Source: Agarivorans sp. Alg241-V36 (GTDB taxonomy: Bacteria; Pseudomonadota; Gammaproteobacteria; Enterobacterales; Celerinatantimonadaceae). From it: DNA of 64,000 nt. The stretch spans positions 248,001-312,000 of the forward strand of contig NZ_UNRE01000004.1 of NCBI RefSeq assembly GCF_900537085.1. The letters are read 5' to 3'. A program made the position numbers and the translations under genes. The notes under the pieces were generated by a model, which was not told the origin of the DNA, searched no databases, and saw only the letters and a list, made by a program, of their open reading frames with translations. Below, one piece after another: positions 29,015-36,684 of the stretch. Within the stretch, counting starts at the first letter, position 1. The number at the start of each line of letters is the position of its first letter.

Positions 29015-29163
29015 TACGCAGGGAGGCTTATAGAGTTGATACGGCTCTATAAGCTTTATTTGCATTATTCCGTTCAAGCCTAGATACACTAACCACCTCA
29101 GCAAAATCTAGTTAAGCCCACGCCTCCGCTTAAATAAGCCAAAAATCACAAACAAACCAAAAC

Positions 29164-29179
29164 TGCGATATGCATCACA
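29164..29179 (+). promoter_or_regulatory. CRP-like site upstream of the second HTH copy
   Basis: TGCGA-N6-TCACA, one mismatch from the CRP core, about 64 bp before the ATG at 29243, the same distance as in the first copy. Confidence 0.45.
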
Positions 29180-29242
29180 CTAAAGAACCAAAAACATTAC
29201 CCAATGGGTTTTGACCTTATAAAAACAACCTAAGGACGACCC

Positions 29243-29462
29243 ATGGAAAATAATACTTTTGGTACAAATGCATTACTGTCGGCAGGCTTTCATTCAGGAC
29301 ACATACTCAGCGCAGGCAGCTAGGGTTTTATCGGTTCGTATAAGTACCTTAGCCAATTGGCGATGTGCAAAATGCTATGACTTGCACTACTTGAAAGTGG
29401 GGTCGCGGATCTATTATCCCGCTGATGCACTTATCGCATTTCTGGATAGGCAAACTCGATGA
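29243..29462 (+). pseudogene. Frameshifted paralogue of the small HTH gene
   Basis: Opens with ATG 29243 behind an AAGGACG RBS and encodes MENNTFGTNALLSAGFHSG, aligned to the start of the neighbouring 76-residue HTH protein. The frame hits TAG at 29321 after 26 codons. The rest of the homologous protein (QAARVLSVRISTLANW...GSRIYYPADALIAFLDRQTR) continues in another frame to 29462. A small indel around 29300-29318 explains this. The shifted frame could be translated alone from a TTG at 29259, but its first residues do not match the family, so decay is more likely. A strong terminator follows. Confidence 0.75.
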
Positions 29463-29468
29463 ACGTTG

Positions 29469-29508
29469 CATAAAAATCTATCGAGCTTTTAGCTCGATAG
29501 ATTTTATT
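29469..29508. terminator. Strong terminator after the HTH pseudogene
   Basis: CATAAAAATCTATCGAGC, loop TTTTA, GCTCGATAGATTTTAT: a perfect long stem rich in A/T at the base. Confidence 0.85.
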
Positions 29509-30314
29509 CATTGAAGCATCACTCTGAGCACAATCTATCGATTCAAACTTTTTTTTTGCCTTAACTCGAATTTTTTTTGGGGACCTTGAAAAGCCAAATT
29601 TCAAAAATTTTATAGGCCGCAAAAATACCTCTGCACAATCCCCTGCACAATCCCCTGCACAATCCCCTGCACAATCCCCCTGCACAATCCCCTCTAAAAT
29701 TTAACTTGAGCACATTTTTCTCATTACTTGGGACTAATTTGGCTATGTTTTTCTCATGGGTGTGCAATGGAGGATTGTGCAAATCGGCTAAAATAGCGAT
29801 AAAACTGTCGTCTATTTTTGTATCCAAAATCGATAAGAAAATTGCAGGCAAAAAAGCTCGTTCAACAGATTAACGCTATTCAACGATTTACATGTGTTAG
29901 AGTTTGATTGTTGCTGTAAAAAGCTTTTTACTTAGAACTAAATCGTTCAATCGATATCAGTTCAATTTTCCAAATAATGAGATTTTAGTTAGTAACTGCG
30001 CAACTAGAAGCTCAACTATTCGTATATCAGATTCGAGAGCCGTTAGCGCAAACTGAATCAGTTATATTTTGTAACTTCACCGGCAAAACAGTGCTTAAAA
30101 TACTTTTGGACAAAACCGAGTCAATGGCTCTGTTGGTGGCTTTGCTAAATTAGCTTTTTACGGATTATTTGGGGTATGGAGAAAGCTTTTGATCAAGTGG
30201 AGTTCTCATCCACTACAGTCAAGGCTGCTTTGATGTAAGAGCAAGCTTTATAGACTCACCGAGACAAAATAAATAAGGTCGTATTTAGAGACTTTTTTAG
30301 GCCTGCTGTTTAAG
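29509..30314. other. Gene-free stretch with short tandem repeats
   Basis: About 0.8 kb with no ORF that looks like a protein; the minus-strand frames across it are low-complexity translations of the repeat (GDCAGDCAG or LCRGLCRG). The region is A/T-rich outside the repeat. No RNA gene or insertion-sequence ends could be recognised. Confidence 0.6.
29631..29691. repeat. Five tandem 12-bp units (CTGCACAATCCC)
   Basis: Units begin at 29631, 29643, 29655, 29667 and 29680; the fourth carries one extra C (13 bp). An inverted GATTGTGCA copy lies at 29773-29781. No spacers, so this is not a CRISPR array. Confidence 0.9.
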
Positions 30315-30923
30315 TTAGTTACCAAGGTTCTCTAGGTACTTAACGAACGAAGAAAAATCACCTTTGTCTGCTTCCTTAAGGCAAGAGATATAAGCTTTTC
30401 GCTCTTCGCTCACTTTCTCTAAATTGCCTTCAGCCCAATTAAGCTGTGGCTCTTCTAGTAGAACTAGACGAACTACGTCGGTAAATACACGCGAGTGCCT
30501 GCCATTCCCATTTGGGAAAGGGTGAATTTCAACAAGCTTGTGTTGTATACGAGCACTGAGCTCTAGGCTTGAGAAATGCTTGAACTCTACCCAACACTTA
30601 GCGTCTTCTAGAAAGTTGTGGAGATTAGGCCTGATTTGGAAGGGATCGCAGCCAATGCTTAACTCTTTGTTTCTAATGGTCCCCGCCCATCTCCAGACAT
30701 CACCAAATAGGTTTTCATGGAGGGCAAGGACGAATTCAACTGAGAAAATAGAATCCTGTGTTAGGTCAGAGAAGATTCCAGTAACCCATTGTTGCCCTGC
30801 CAATATATTGGACTGTTCAAGTTCGTTAAGTTGCTCTCTTGTTGTTACGTGTGGGTGTTTCAACCCTTCCATATCATCTGGATCAAGAGGTGTAGCACCT
30901 TCTGGCTCATTGCTGATGATCAA
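30315..30923 (-). CDS. Fic-domain protein (mobile mystery protein B type)
   Basis: Predicted Fic AMP-transferase of 202 residues. The catalytic loop HPFPNGNGRHSR (residues 134-145) is complete, including the active-site His and the Arg at its end. The N-terminus (EPEGATPLDPDDMEGL...TTREQLNELEQSNI) matches the mobile mystery protein B family, which is typically paired with an XRE-type partner. That partner is the next gene upstream, overlapping by 4 bp (ATGA), so a toxin-antitoxin-like pair is inferred. Target protein unknown. The catalytic site looks intact, unlike several other genes in this island. Confidence 0.88.
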   Translation of the reverse strand: MIISNEPEGATPLDPDDMEGLKHPHVTTREQLNELEQSNILAGQQWVTGIFSDLTQDSIFSVEFVLALHENLFGDVWRWAGTIRNKELSIGCDPFQIRPNLHNFLEDAKCWVEFKHFSSLELSARIQHKLVEIHPFPNGNGRHSRVFTDVVRLVLLEEPQLNWAEGNLEKVSEERKAYISCLKEADKGDFSSFVKYLENLGN

Positions 30924-31432
30924 ATTACTTTATCTTCCTTATTCTTAACCCATAGCTTTCGTCCACCGGCACGCATAATTTCTCCGGCTAGTTCACTTAT
31001 TAATATGTTTTCTTTCTCTTTGTTAATTGATTGCGCCTCTAGAAACATATTTTTAGATGCTTTCTTTACTTCTATTTTCGCAATCTCAAGTGCACGTTCT
31101 TGTATTGTTTCAGAGATTGCCTTTTTCGGTTTTAGAGTATATGAGAAGTCACAGTCTAGAGCTTCAGCTAGTTGCTTTAACTGATTTAGAGTGATATCGC
31201 CATCAGCCTCTCGCCTTTCAAGGACTGAAACTCTATTTCTGGTCATGCCGGCCCTATCTGCTAGCTGGGCGCCTGACATATCAAGAGCCTTTCTTACCGT
31301 TCTAATCCAGCCCTCTTTAGGTGTTGAGGGTAATAGTGTTTCCTTAACTGCATCAACCAGTTCTCTGTACTGTCTTAAAACCGTTTTCTTAACGGGTTGT
31401 TGCTTGTACGAGCTGCTTTGAAAAGAGTACAT
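30920..31432 (-). CDS. XRE-family regulator (mobile mystery protein A type)
   Basis: HTH protein that partners the Fic gene. The XRE domain is around IRTVRKALDMSGAQLADRAG, followed by MTRNRVSVLERREADG, then a helical C-terminus. The open frame extends to 31486, but the ATG at 31432 (MYSFQSSSYKQQP) has a GAGG RBS five bases upstream and is preferred. Its stop overlaps the Fic start by 4 bp. The upstream DNA holds seven AGATAC/GTATCT motifs, probably its own operators. Confidence 0.85.
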   Translation of the reverse strand: MYSFQSSSYKQQPVKKTVLRQYRELVDAVKETLLPSTPKEGWIRTVRKALDMSGAQLADRAGMTRNRVSVLERREADGDITLNQLKQLAEALDCDFSYTLKPKKAISETIQERALEIAKIEVKKASKNMFLEAQSINKEKENILISELAGEIMRAGGRKLWVKNKEDKVI

Positions 31433-31478
31433 AGTAACCTCGTTTTCTATTACTGACGCCATAAGTGTAACCAAAAAT

Positions 31479-31680
31479 AGATACACTTTCCACTATATTG
31501 TATCTTAATTAGATTACATATAAGTTATGAGTGTATCTATTAGTGAACACATAATAGCTTTAATTGTGTTTAAATACAGATACAAAACCAGTTTAAAGTA
31601 TTCATTTTCAGATACATAAAAAACTAACGGTATCAAAAAATAGATACGATACTTCAGGAGATGTAATCCAAATAAGATAC
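31479..31680. promoter_or_regulatory. Operator array of seven AGATAC motifs upstream of the mobile mystery pair
   Basis: AGATAC or its complement at 31479, 31500 (inverted), 31533 (inverted), 31578, 31610, 31642 and 31675. The last four are direct repeats spaced 32, 32 and 33 bp, close to three helical turns. Many are embedded in AATAGATAC. The array ends 47 bp upstream of the regulator start. Confidence 0.7.
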
Positions 31681-31950
31681 AAAGTGCCACTTGGTAGTAA
31701 TCATTTTGTGTTTGAAGCTAGCTGAGGTGAGTCGCTAGCGCAAGACCATGGGGACAGTCTGCCTCTTGCCATTCATTAGTTTTGATATATCAAAACCAGT
31801 AAATACCCGAAATAACAATCCTATACGTAGCTCATTTGGAGCAAAAGCTTGTTACGAACTTTATATTACAAAGTTAACTCGAATAACCTCGGCTACTTTA
31901 CCCGCCCCCTCAAAATCGGCCACAAAGCCATGGCAGATATGATTTATCCA
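31681..31950. other. Gap without a recognisable gene
   Basis: Together with the operator array this makes ~520 bp between genes. A short plus-strand frame at 31748-31942 has no family resemblance, poor composition and no clear RBS, so it is not called. Nothing else recognised. Confidence 0.5.
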
Positions 31951-33195
31951 CTACACTGACAGCGCTCTAAATTTTTCTAACATATCCTTATCAATCTCTT
32001 TGATTAGATTAGGTGACAAGCCCAGATGTTTGGCCTCATGACTAAACGAACGTGTTGTTTCAAATATTTCCTCAACCATAACCATTATTGCTTTCTTTGA
32101 AGACAAACCCGACTGAGCAGCTAACTGGTCTAGTGCGCTCTTTAGCGTTCGCCCATTGCCACCGATCTTTGTAAGGGTTAGGGCTGTAAACAATGTCGTA
32201 GAAAGGCGATAGAGTCCAGCTATCGGTGTCACTGGCAAGGAAACTGAAGTTCTTGCTGTGATCATCTTGGTTAACAGTTAAGTAGTTAAACATGCAGCGC
32301 TTAATAAGTTTCTGAGATTCAGTGACACTACACATAATGCGCGTAGCTTTAACTAAATCCACATAGTCCAAAGAAGGCTCTCGAAACGGTGCATCTAACA
32401 ACCCACACGCTGAAATCATGTGGACTCGGCCGCCTTGCTCGGTGCAATCAAATCGTTCCTGTTCTAGCCAGAATCGTCCATTACCCACATCTATCAAATC
32501 AAAGTCAGGAACCTCAATACCTACATTACGGGCCATCTGCATGTAGCAATATTCGACTAATGATTCAGAGTGCTTCAAGTCAAACTTTTCAGATGTAAGC
32601 TTTACGATGAGCTTTGTTCCTGGTGAGTCATCTAATGTTGAATATTGCCCATTTAATAAACGTGTAACGTTCATTTTGGGCCTAGCACCACCCGAACCAC
32701 CAGTATTCATCAAGTGCTCAAGCAAAGCAGACTCGGTGCCTTCAAGCTCTTCAATCGCAGCTCGTCCAAGGGCAATGATATCAATCGACTCCTTTGACTC
32801 ATCAAGTAAATCTAATTCTGGCTCATAGCTCAACGCCCCCATACATCTGTCCCCCAGGTATGCCAAACGCTCTAGGGCGGTAACTTCCTTTGGGTTATGA
32901 TCGTTCTTTCTAAATACACGATCCATGAGATAAAGGCCCCAACCATCAGGAAGACTATCTCCAAAACTCCGTGAATACCGTAATGCGGCCCTCTAGGCGC
33001 AACTTGCAGGCTTGTATCAGCCTTTAAATTGAACGGAGCTAAATAGGTTGAGTGATCGCTTAAATAAGACTCATCAAACTGAAAGAAGCTTTGCTTACTA
33101 TTTTCAACGAGCTTTCCGACCAGTACCTTTTCACCTTTGCTAAGCGTTCGTTTTGCGGTTAGGGCAGGTTTAAGCATGTCGAAGCACATCCTCAA
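31951..33195 (-). pseudogene. hipA-like kinase gene broken by two frameshifts
   Basis: Three overlapping minus-strand frames together give a HipA-type protein. Part 1 (from 33195) is the N-subdomain, KRTLSKGEKVLVGKLVEN. Part 2 resumes at GDSLPDGWGLYLMDRVF and carries the kinase body (FDLKHSESLVEYCYMQMARN, RFWLEQERFDCTEQGGRVHM, NYLTVNQDDHSKNFSFL with the catalytic Asp/Asn, SPFYDIVYS with the metal Asp). Part 3 is the C-terminal helical end, GGNGRTLKSALDQLAAQ. The first shift fits loss of one base in an A4 run at 32963-32966; the second lies near 32160-32175. Toxin activity is probably lost unless the shifts are sequencing errors. Partner hipB-like gene is intact. Confidence 0.85.
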
Positions 33196-33445
33196 TTGAC
33201 TTAAATTCAGGCTCGGACGACTTGGTCAACTCTTTCACTTTTTTCAAGTCTCCGACTGCCTCATAAAGCATGAGGAACTGACGTAATGAGATGTTGCCAG
33301 ATGACTCAAACTTTCGGATCGTCGCGTAAGGTACGCCTGAGAGTTCGGCCATCTTTTGAACACTAAGTTTATCTTTTTTCCGAGCAGACTTGATAAACTC
33401 TTTGAGTTCCATCTGCAAATCATAAGCGGTATAAAGAGATAACAT
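33170..33445 (-). CDS. HipB-like XRE antitoxin/repressor
   Basis: 91-residue DNA-binding protein preceding the broken hipA. The HTH is SVQKMAELSGVPYATIRKFE, followed by SGNISLRQFLMLYEAVGDL, typical of HipB/XRE antitoxins. Its last 26 bp overlap the longest hipA start (33195), or 8 bp if hipA starts at MLKPALT (33177). Pseudo-palindromic operators lie just upstream. With hipA disrupted, it may remain only as a repressor. Confidence 0.85.
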   Translation of the reverse strand: MLSLYTAYDLQMELKEFIKSARKKDKLSVQKMAELSGVPYATIRKFESSGNISLRQFLMLYEAVGDLKKVKELTKSSEPEFKSIEDVLRHA

Positions 33446-33459
33446 ACATGCCTCACAAA

Positions 33460-33520
33460 TTGTTACTATAATAGCAATTATAGCAAAAATTATGATTTAT
33501 TTGCTATCATAGTAGCAGTT
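33460..33520. promoter_or_regulatory. Paired operators upstream of the hipB-like gene
   Basis: TTACTATAATAGCAA (33463-33477) and TTGCTATCATAGTAGCA (33500-33516) are inverted versions of the same GCTATNATAGTA element, about 35 bp apart, with a third partial ATAGCAA between. Immediately upstream of the HTH gene start; likely autoregulatory. Confidence 0.6.
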
Positions 33521-33746
33521 AAATAAAGGCTGACATCCTTCAGATATACGCGTTTTGCACAGCACAAATAGAAATCCCCCTAATGATGCAATAGAAGATA
33601 TGTTGCAACTCCCAGCCTATCATCGGGATACCCTACCAATCTGCATGAAACTACTAAGAGAGAGCAAGGCTAGTTGATGTCAATCAAGATTATTGATTGG
33701 TAACTTTGTATAGAATTGGTCACAGCTCAGGAATACGGTAGATAAA

Positions 33747-34334
33747 ATGGAAACAGGCGTATTAAAAAAATGGAATGATGCCAAAGGATTTGGCTTTATC
33801 TCAGTAACTGGAAAACCAAACGATGTGTTTATCCACATTTCATCTTTAAAATTAATGCCCAGAAAACCACAAGTTGGCGACACCATTTTATTTCAGATTG
33901 AGCATCAGCCGAATGGAAAAACCAAAGCCTACAATTGCAGTATTCAAGGGCTAACGCCCATAAGCTCTAAGAAGCCTTTTAACCATTCACCGCAAAGGAA
34001 AGTAGCTCGCAATAAAAAGCCAAGTGTATTGGCAAAATTGATTCCGGTTCTTGCGGTTATAGGTGCGATTTATCTGTATCAAACATTTGCTCCTCAATAC
34101 TCGAATACTGAGAGCACACCACTTCCCCCCAATGCAGAAGGTTCTGCATTTAATAGCTCTTCAAACTTTTCAACTAGTAACAACTTTAGCTGTGAAGGGA
34201 AAACGCATTGCAGCCAAATGGTTTCTTGTGAGGAAGCCAAATTCTACTTGGCAAGCTGCCCTAATACTAAAATAGACGGTGATGGCGATGGAGTGCCATG
34301 CGAGCGACAGCACTGCACTTCTTTCTGGAATTGA
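33747..34334 (+). CDS. Cold-shock-domain / excalibur-domain membrane protein
   Basis: 195 residues with three parts. The cold-shock domain at ~1-68 has RNP1-like KGFGFIS and VFIHISSL (RNP2-like). A single TM helix lies near 96-114 (LIPVLAVIGAIYLYQTF). A Ser/Asn-rich linker precedes a C-terminal excalibur domain (~150-195; CSQMVSCEEAKFYLASCP...DGDGDGVPCE), a small Cys-rich, Ca-binding-like fold. The topology puts nucleic-acid binding in the cytoplasm and excalibur outside. Known architecture in gammaproteobacteria; role unknown. Terminator at 34351. Confidence 0.88.
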   Translation: METGVLKKWNDAKGFGFISVTGKPNDVFIHISSLKLMPRKPQVGDTILFQIEHQPNGKTKAYNCSIQGLTPISSKKPFNHSPQRKVARNKKPSVLAKLIPVLAVIGAIYLYQTFAPQYSNTESTPLPPNAEGSAFNSSSNFSTSNNFSCEGKTHCSQMVSCEEAKFYLASCPNTKIDGDGDGVPCERQHCTSFWN

Positions 34335-34350
34335 GCTTGAGGATAAATTT

Positions 34351-34388
34351 GAGTCTTCACGCCTAACTGCTGAAGACTCAATTTTAGA
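34351..34388. terminator. Terminator between cold-shock gene and lipoprotein operon
   Basis: TTGAGTCTTCA, 11-base loop, TGAAGACTCAA then TTTT: perfect 11-bp stem between convergent genes. Confidence 0.85.
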
Positions 34389-34402
34389 AAATATTCTAAA
34401 AT

Positions 34403-34828
34403 CTATTTTCCTAGAGCTTCCAAAATTAGAGATTTGGTTTCTACGAGTTCGCTAGAAAGATCTCCCGCTGGAAAACCTTCTTTAGCCATTTCCTCGACTT
34501 CGTGAACGTTCTTGTCGAAGTAGCTTATCGCTGCAGTATATTCCACATACCTAAAATCTTTTTCTAAATCTTCATCAATTGGATAAGCTGCTGCTAACTC
34601 TTCTAAAGACGCATCCTTATAAACAACAACTTTTACCGGGTACTCGCGAGGTCTTGAGTCACCATGCGACTGCCACTGAAACCACTCCACACCCAATAAA
34701 TGGCTGCTCATAGAAGGTGGTCCAAAAGCGTTGTAAGGTAAAACGATAATCTTATCTTCTATCGAAGAGTGGGTGCATCCCAAGATAAAGAATATGCTAG
34801 CAATAACAATAGGCAAAAACTGTTTCAT
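34403..34828 (-). CDS. Hypothetical lipoprotein
   Basis: About 141 residues from ATG 34828, which has an AAGGA RBS six bases upstream; a longer frame to 34849 lacks one. The signal sequence MKQFLPIVIASIFFILGC ends in a lipobox (ILGC), so it is lipid-anchored. No family recognised for the acidic mature part. It is the last gene of a six-gene minus-strand run headed by the putative toxin at 36681-37742. It might be an accessory or immunity lipoprotein; this is inference only. Confidence 0.7.
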   Translation of the reverse strand: MKQFLPIVIASIFFILGCTHSSIEDKIIVLPYNAFGPPSMSSHLLGVEWFQWQSHGDSRPREYPVKVVVYKDASLEELAAAYPIDEDLEKDFRYVEYTAAISYFDKNVHEVEEMAKEGFPAGDLSSELVETKSLILEALGK

Positions 34829-34864
34829 GTTAGTCCTTATGAAGCACATTTTAGCTTGGCTAAG

Positions 34865-35362
34865 TCAATTAACAAAAAGCCTTACCAAAATTTGATTGCT
34901 GTTGACATTTTTAACTAAAACTCCGTCTGGTAAAGCACTAGACCTAAACCTACACGCATCAAAAACTTCTATAGGAGCACTAAAAAATTTGGGGTTGCTG
35001 GTTAGCTTTCGAATAGTATCGTCTACAAAATCAGAATCTATATCTCCGTCATTAATGGAGTATAAAAACTTGCACCCTTGCGTTATCTCTTCGACCTTTT
35101 GCTCACTGGAGATATTTATTACTGCATTAAGCCACCAATCATTACTAGATGGCAAAAAGCTATCATATTCATTTTCACGAATAACTGGCCCAGAAGTCCA
35201 ATATACCGATTCGATATCTAATCCATCAAGATTCACAAATAGTGCTAATTTTTCAACACTACGGGAGTACTCAATAAAGTTACTTTCTTTGGGTTCATCG
35301 CTATAGCAACCTGATAACCAAAAGAGCCCCCCTAAAAACAGTAGACCAACCTTTACCCTCAT
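34865..35362 (-). CDS. Hypothetical lipoprotein
   Basis: 165 residues; MRVKVGLLFLGGLFWLSGC gives a signal peptide with lipobox LSGC. The mature part is soluble and of no recognised family; it contains a short Cys pair (CKFLYS and DACRFRSS). The start is 7 bp after the upstream gene stop, so the two are cotranscribed. Unknown function. Confidence 0.7.
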   Translation of the reverse strand: MRVKVGLLFLGGLFWLSGCYSDEPKESNFIEYSRSVEKLALFVNLDGLDIESVYWTSGPVIRENEYDSFLPSSNDWWLNAVINISSEQKVEEITQGCKFLYSINDGDIDSDFVDDTIRKLTSNPKFFSAPIEVFDACRFRSSALPDGVLVKNVNSNQILVRLFVN

Positions 35363-35369
35363 ACCTACC

Positions 35370-35870
35370 TTAATTTAGCGCCCCAGTTTTAGGAATGTAC
35401 TGACCATTAACATGTCTAAAAAACACATTGCACTCTGTTAGCTCAAAATCATCGCCCGTCTTTTGAACATAAGGGTTTAGCTCGATGTAAACATCGACAT
35501 TACTCCCCTCACTTTTTGACGCATCTACAATCGCTTTGTACACATTGTATTTTTCATCAATGAAATCTTCAGCTGCATTTAAGCCTGAGTTTGTCCAAGG
35601 CAATCTGAGGATCAAGTCATCTTTACAGTTAGGGGCTTTTATCGGGAAAGAGTTTTGTTGAACCTTCACCTCAAATTGCCCTCCATTTATAACAAACTGG
35701 TCTGCGCTAAACTCTTTGATTGAACTAATACTTTGGTCATTCAATGCAAGCTTCAGGTGATAATAGCTTTTGCCATTAGACGTTGTAGTAACGACATTTT
35801 CGCTGCTTGCAAAACAAAAGCAGCTAAGTATTACTCCCGCACTAATACAGCATATTTGCAGCTTTGTCAT
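35370..35870 (-). CDS. Hypothetical exported protein
   Basis: 166 residues with an N-terminal signal peptide (MTKLQICCISAGVILSCFCFASS). The mature part is beta-rich, unfamiliar, and ends CNVFFRHVNGQYIPKTGAL. It sits 10 bp after the second duplicated membrane-protein gene and 7 bp before a lipoprotein gene. Periplasmic, role unknown. Confidence 0.7.
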   Translation of the reverse strand: MTKLQICCISAGVILSCFCFASSENVVTTTSNGKSYYHLKLALNDQSISSIKEFSADQFVINGGQFEVKVQQNSFPIKAPNCKDDLILRLPWTNSGLNAAEDFIDEKYNVYKAIVDASKSEGSNVDVYIELNPYVQKTGDDFELTECNVFFRHVNGQYIPKTGALN

Positions 35871-35880
35871 AACAGCAAGT

Positions 35881-36228
35881 TCAATAAAGGAACACTAGGA
35901 ATACCATTCCTACTAATGAGCACCAAAGCCACAGTGATATGTACCAGTCCTTCTTCGTAGCCAGCTTACGGGTAGCATCTACTGGAACGAAGGGATAATT
36001 ACTGTCATTTAGCAACTTTGTTTGAAACAAAATAATCGTTGCATAACTTAATACTCGAAATCCAGGGCCATCCCAGCTTCCACAATTAAATCCCTGCTTT
36101 TTTAATTCAGGCTCAATTCTTCTCATGGTGAACTTTGCACTTAATAGCCAAGCTATCATTGACGACACAAAAGTAATCATGAAAAAGAATTGGAGCCAAT
36201 CGTCATAACTTAAAGGAGGATGTTCCAT
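35881..36228 (-). CDS. Small membrane protein, candidate immunity protein (copy 2)
   Basis: 115 residues, with one TM near residues 12-30 (FFFMITFVSSMIAWLLSA), a central SWDGPGFRVLSYATIILFQ hydrophobic stretch, and a C-terminal TM (ISLWLWCSLVGMVFLVFLY). Roughly 85-90% identical by eye to copy 1 at 36334-36684. Its ATG overlaps the stop of a toxin C-terminal remnant by one base. A membrane partner encoded straight after a membrane-acting toxin suggests immunity, but no family was recognised. Confidence 0.75.
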   Translation of the reverse strand: MEHPPLSYDDWLQFFFMITFVSSMIAWLLSAKFTMRRIEPELKKQGFNCGSWDGPGFRVLSYATIILFQTKLLNDSNYPFVPVDATRKLATKKDWYISLWLWCSLVGMVFLVFLY

Positions 36229-36314
36229 TACAATAACCTTGGAATACGGTTAAAGATACTATTTCGCTCATAAAGGTTTTTGACATCACGTTTAAGCCGA
36301 TTTATTTGCTTAAG
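36228..36314 (-). pseudogene. Remnant of a second toxin C-terminus
   Basis: The strip between the two membrane-protein copies reads KRDVKNLYERNSIFNRIPRLL followed by TAA. It parallels the end of the intact toxin gene (ATKNLYERNGIFSRIPRTL). Upstream of this the reading frame has no support. It is the trace of a duplicated toxin-plus-immunity unit. Confidence 0.75.
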
Positions 36315-36333
36315 GGGTAGAGTAAACATAAGG

Positions 36334-36684
36334 TCAATAGATAAATGCTAGGAATACCATTCCTACTAATGAGCACCATAGCCACAGTGATATGTACCAG
36401 TCTTTTTTCGTAGCTAGCTTACGGGTAGCACTCACTGGAACGAAGGGATAATTACTGTCATTAAGCAATTTTGTTTGAAACAAAATAATCGTTGCATAGC
36501 TCAAAACCCGAAAACCAGGTCCATCCCAGCTTCCACAACTGAAGCCCTGCTTTATCAATTCTGGTTCTATTCGTCGCATGGTGAGTTTTGCACTTAATAA
36601 CCAAGCTATCATTGCTGATACTCCAAGTATCAGAAAAAATAACTGTATCCAATCTGCATAGGTTAAAGGGGCATGCTCCATCAT
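36334..36684 (-). CDS. Small membrane protein, candidate immunity protein (copy 1)
   Basis: 116 residues from ATG 36684, or 115 from the next ATG at 36681; either overlaps the stop of the putative toxin, so translation is coupled. It has the same architecture as copy 2: N-terminal TM ~15-30, a central hydrophobic segment, and a C-terminal TM (LWLWCSLVGMVFLAFIY). Most differences from copy 2 fall in the first 40 residues. Placement right after the toxin supports an immunity role by analogy with other toxin-immunity pairs. Confidence 0.78.
   Translation of the reverse strand: MMEHAPLTYADWIQLFFLILGVSAMIAWLLSAKLTMRRIEPELIKQGFSCGSWDGPGFRVLSYATIILFQTKLLNDSNYPFVPVSATRKLATKKDWYISLWLWCSLVGMVFLAFIY

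Noticed and set aside
29631-29691. Possible CRISPR array
   Set aside because: Units are directly adjacent with no spacers and only 12 bp long; no cas genes in the window.
29431-29851. Two minus-strand frames with GDCAGDCAG and LCRGLCRG repeats
   Set aside because: They are translations of the 12-bp tandem repeat with no start signal and low-complexity sequence; not proteins.
30120-30180. GGCTCTGTTGGTGGCTTTG, similar to some insertion-sequence end sequences
   Set aside because: No matching inverted end and no transposase frame nearby; resemblance too weak.
31748-31942. 64-residue plus-strand frame
   Set aside because: No RBS, no family resemblance, and composition unlike a coding region.
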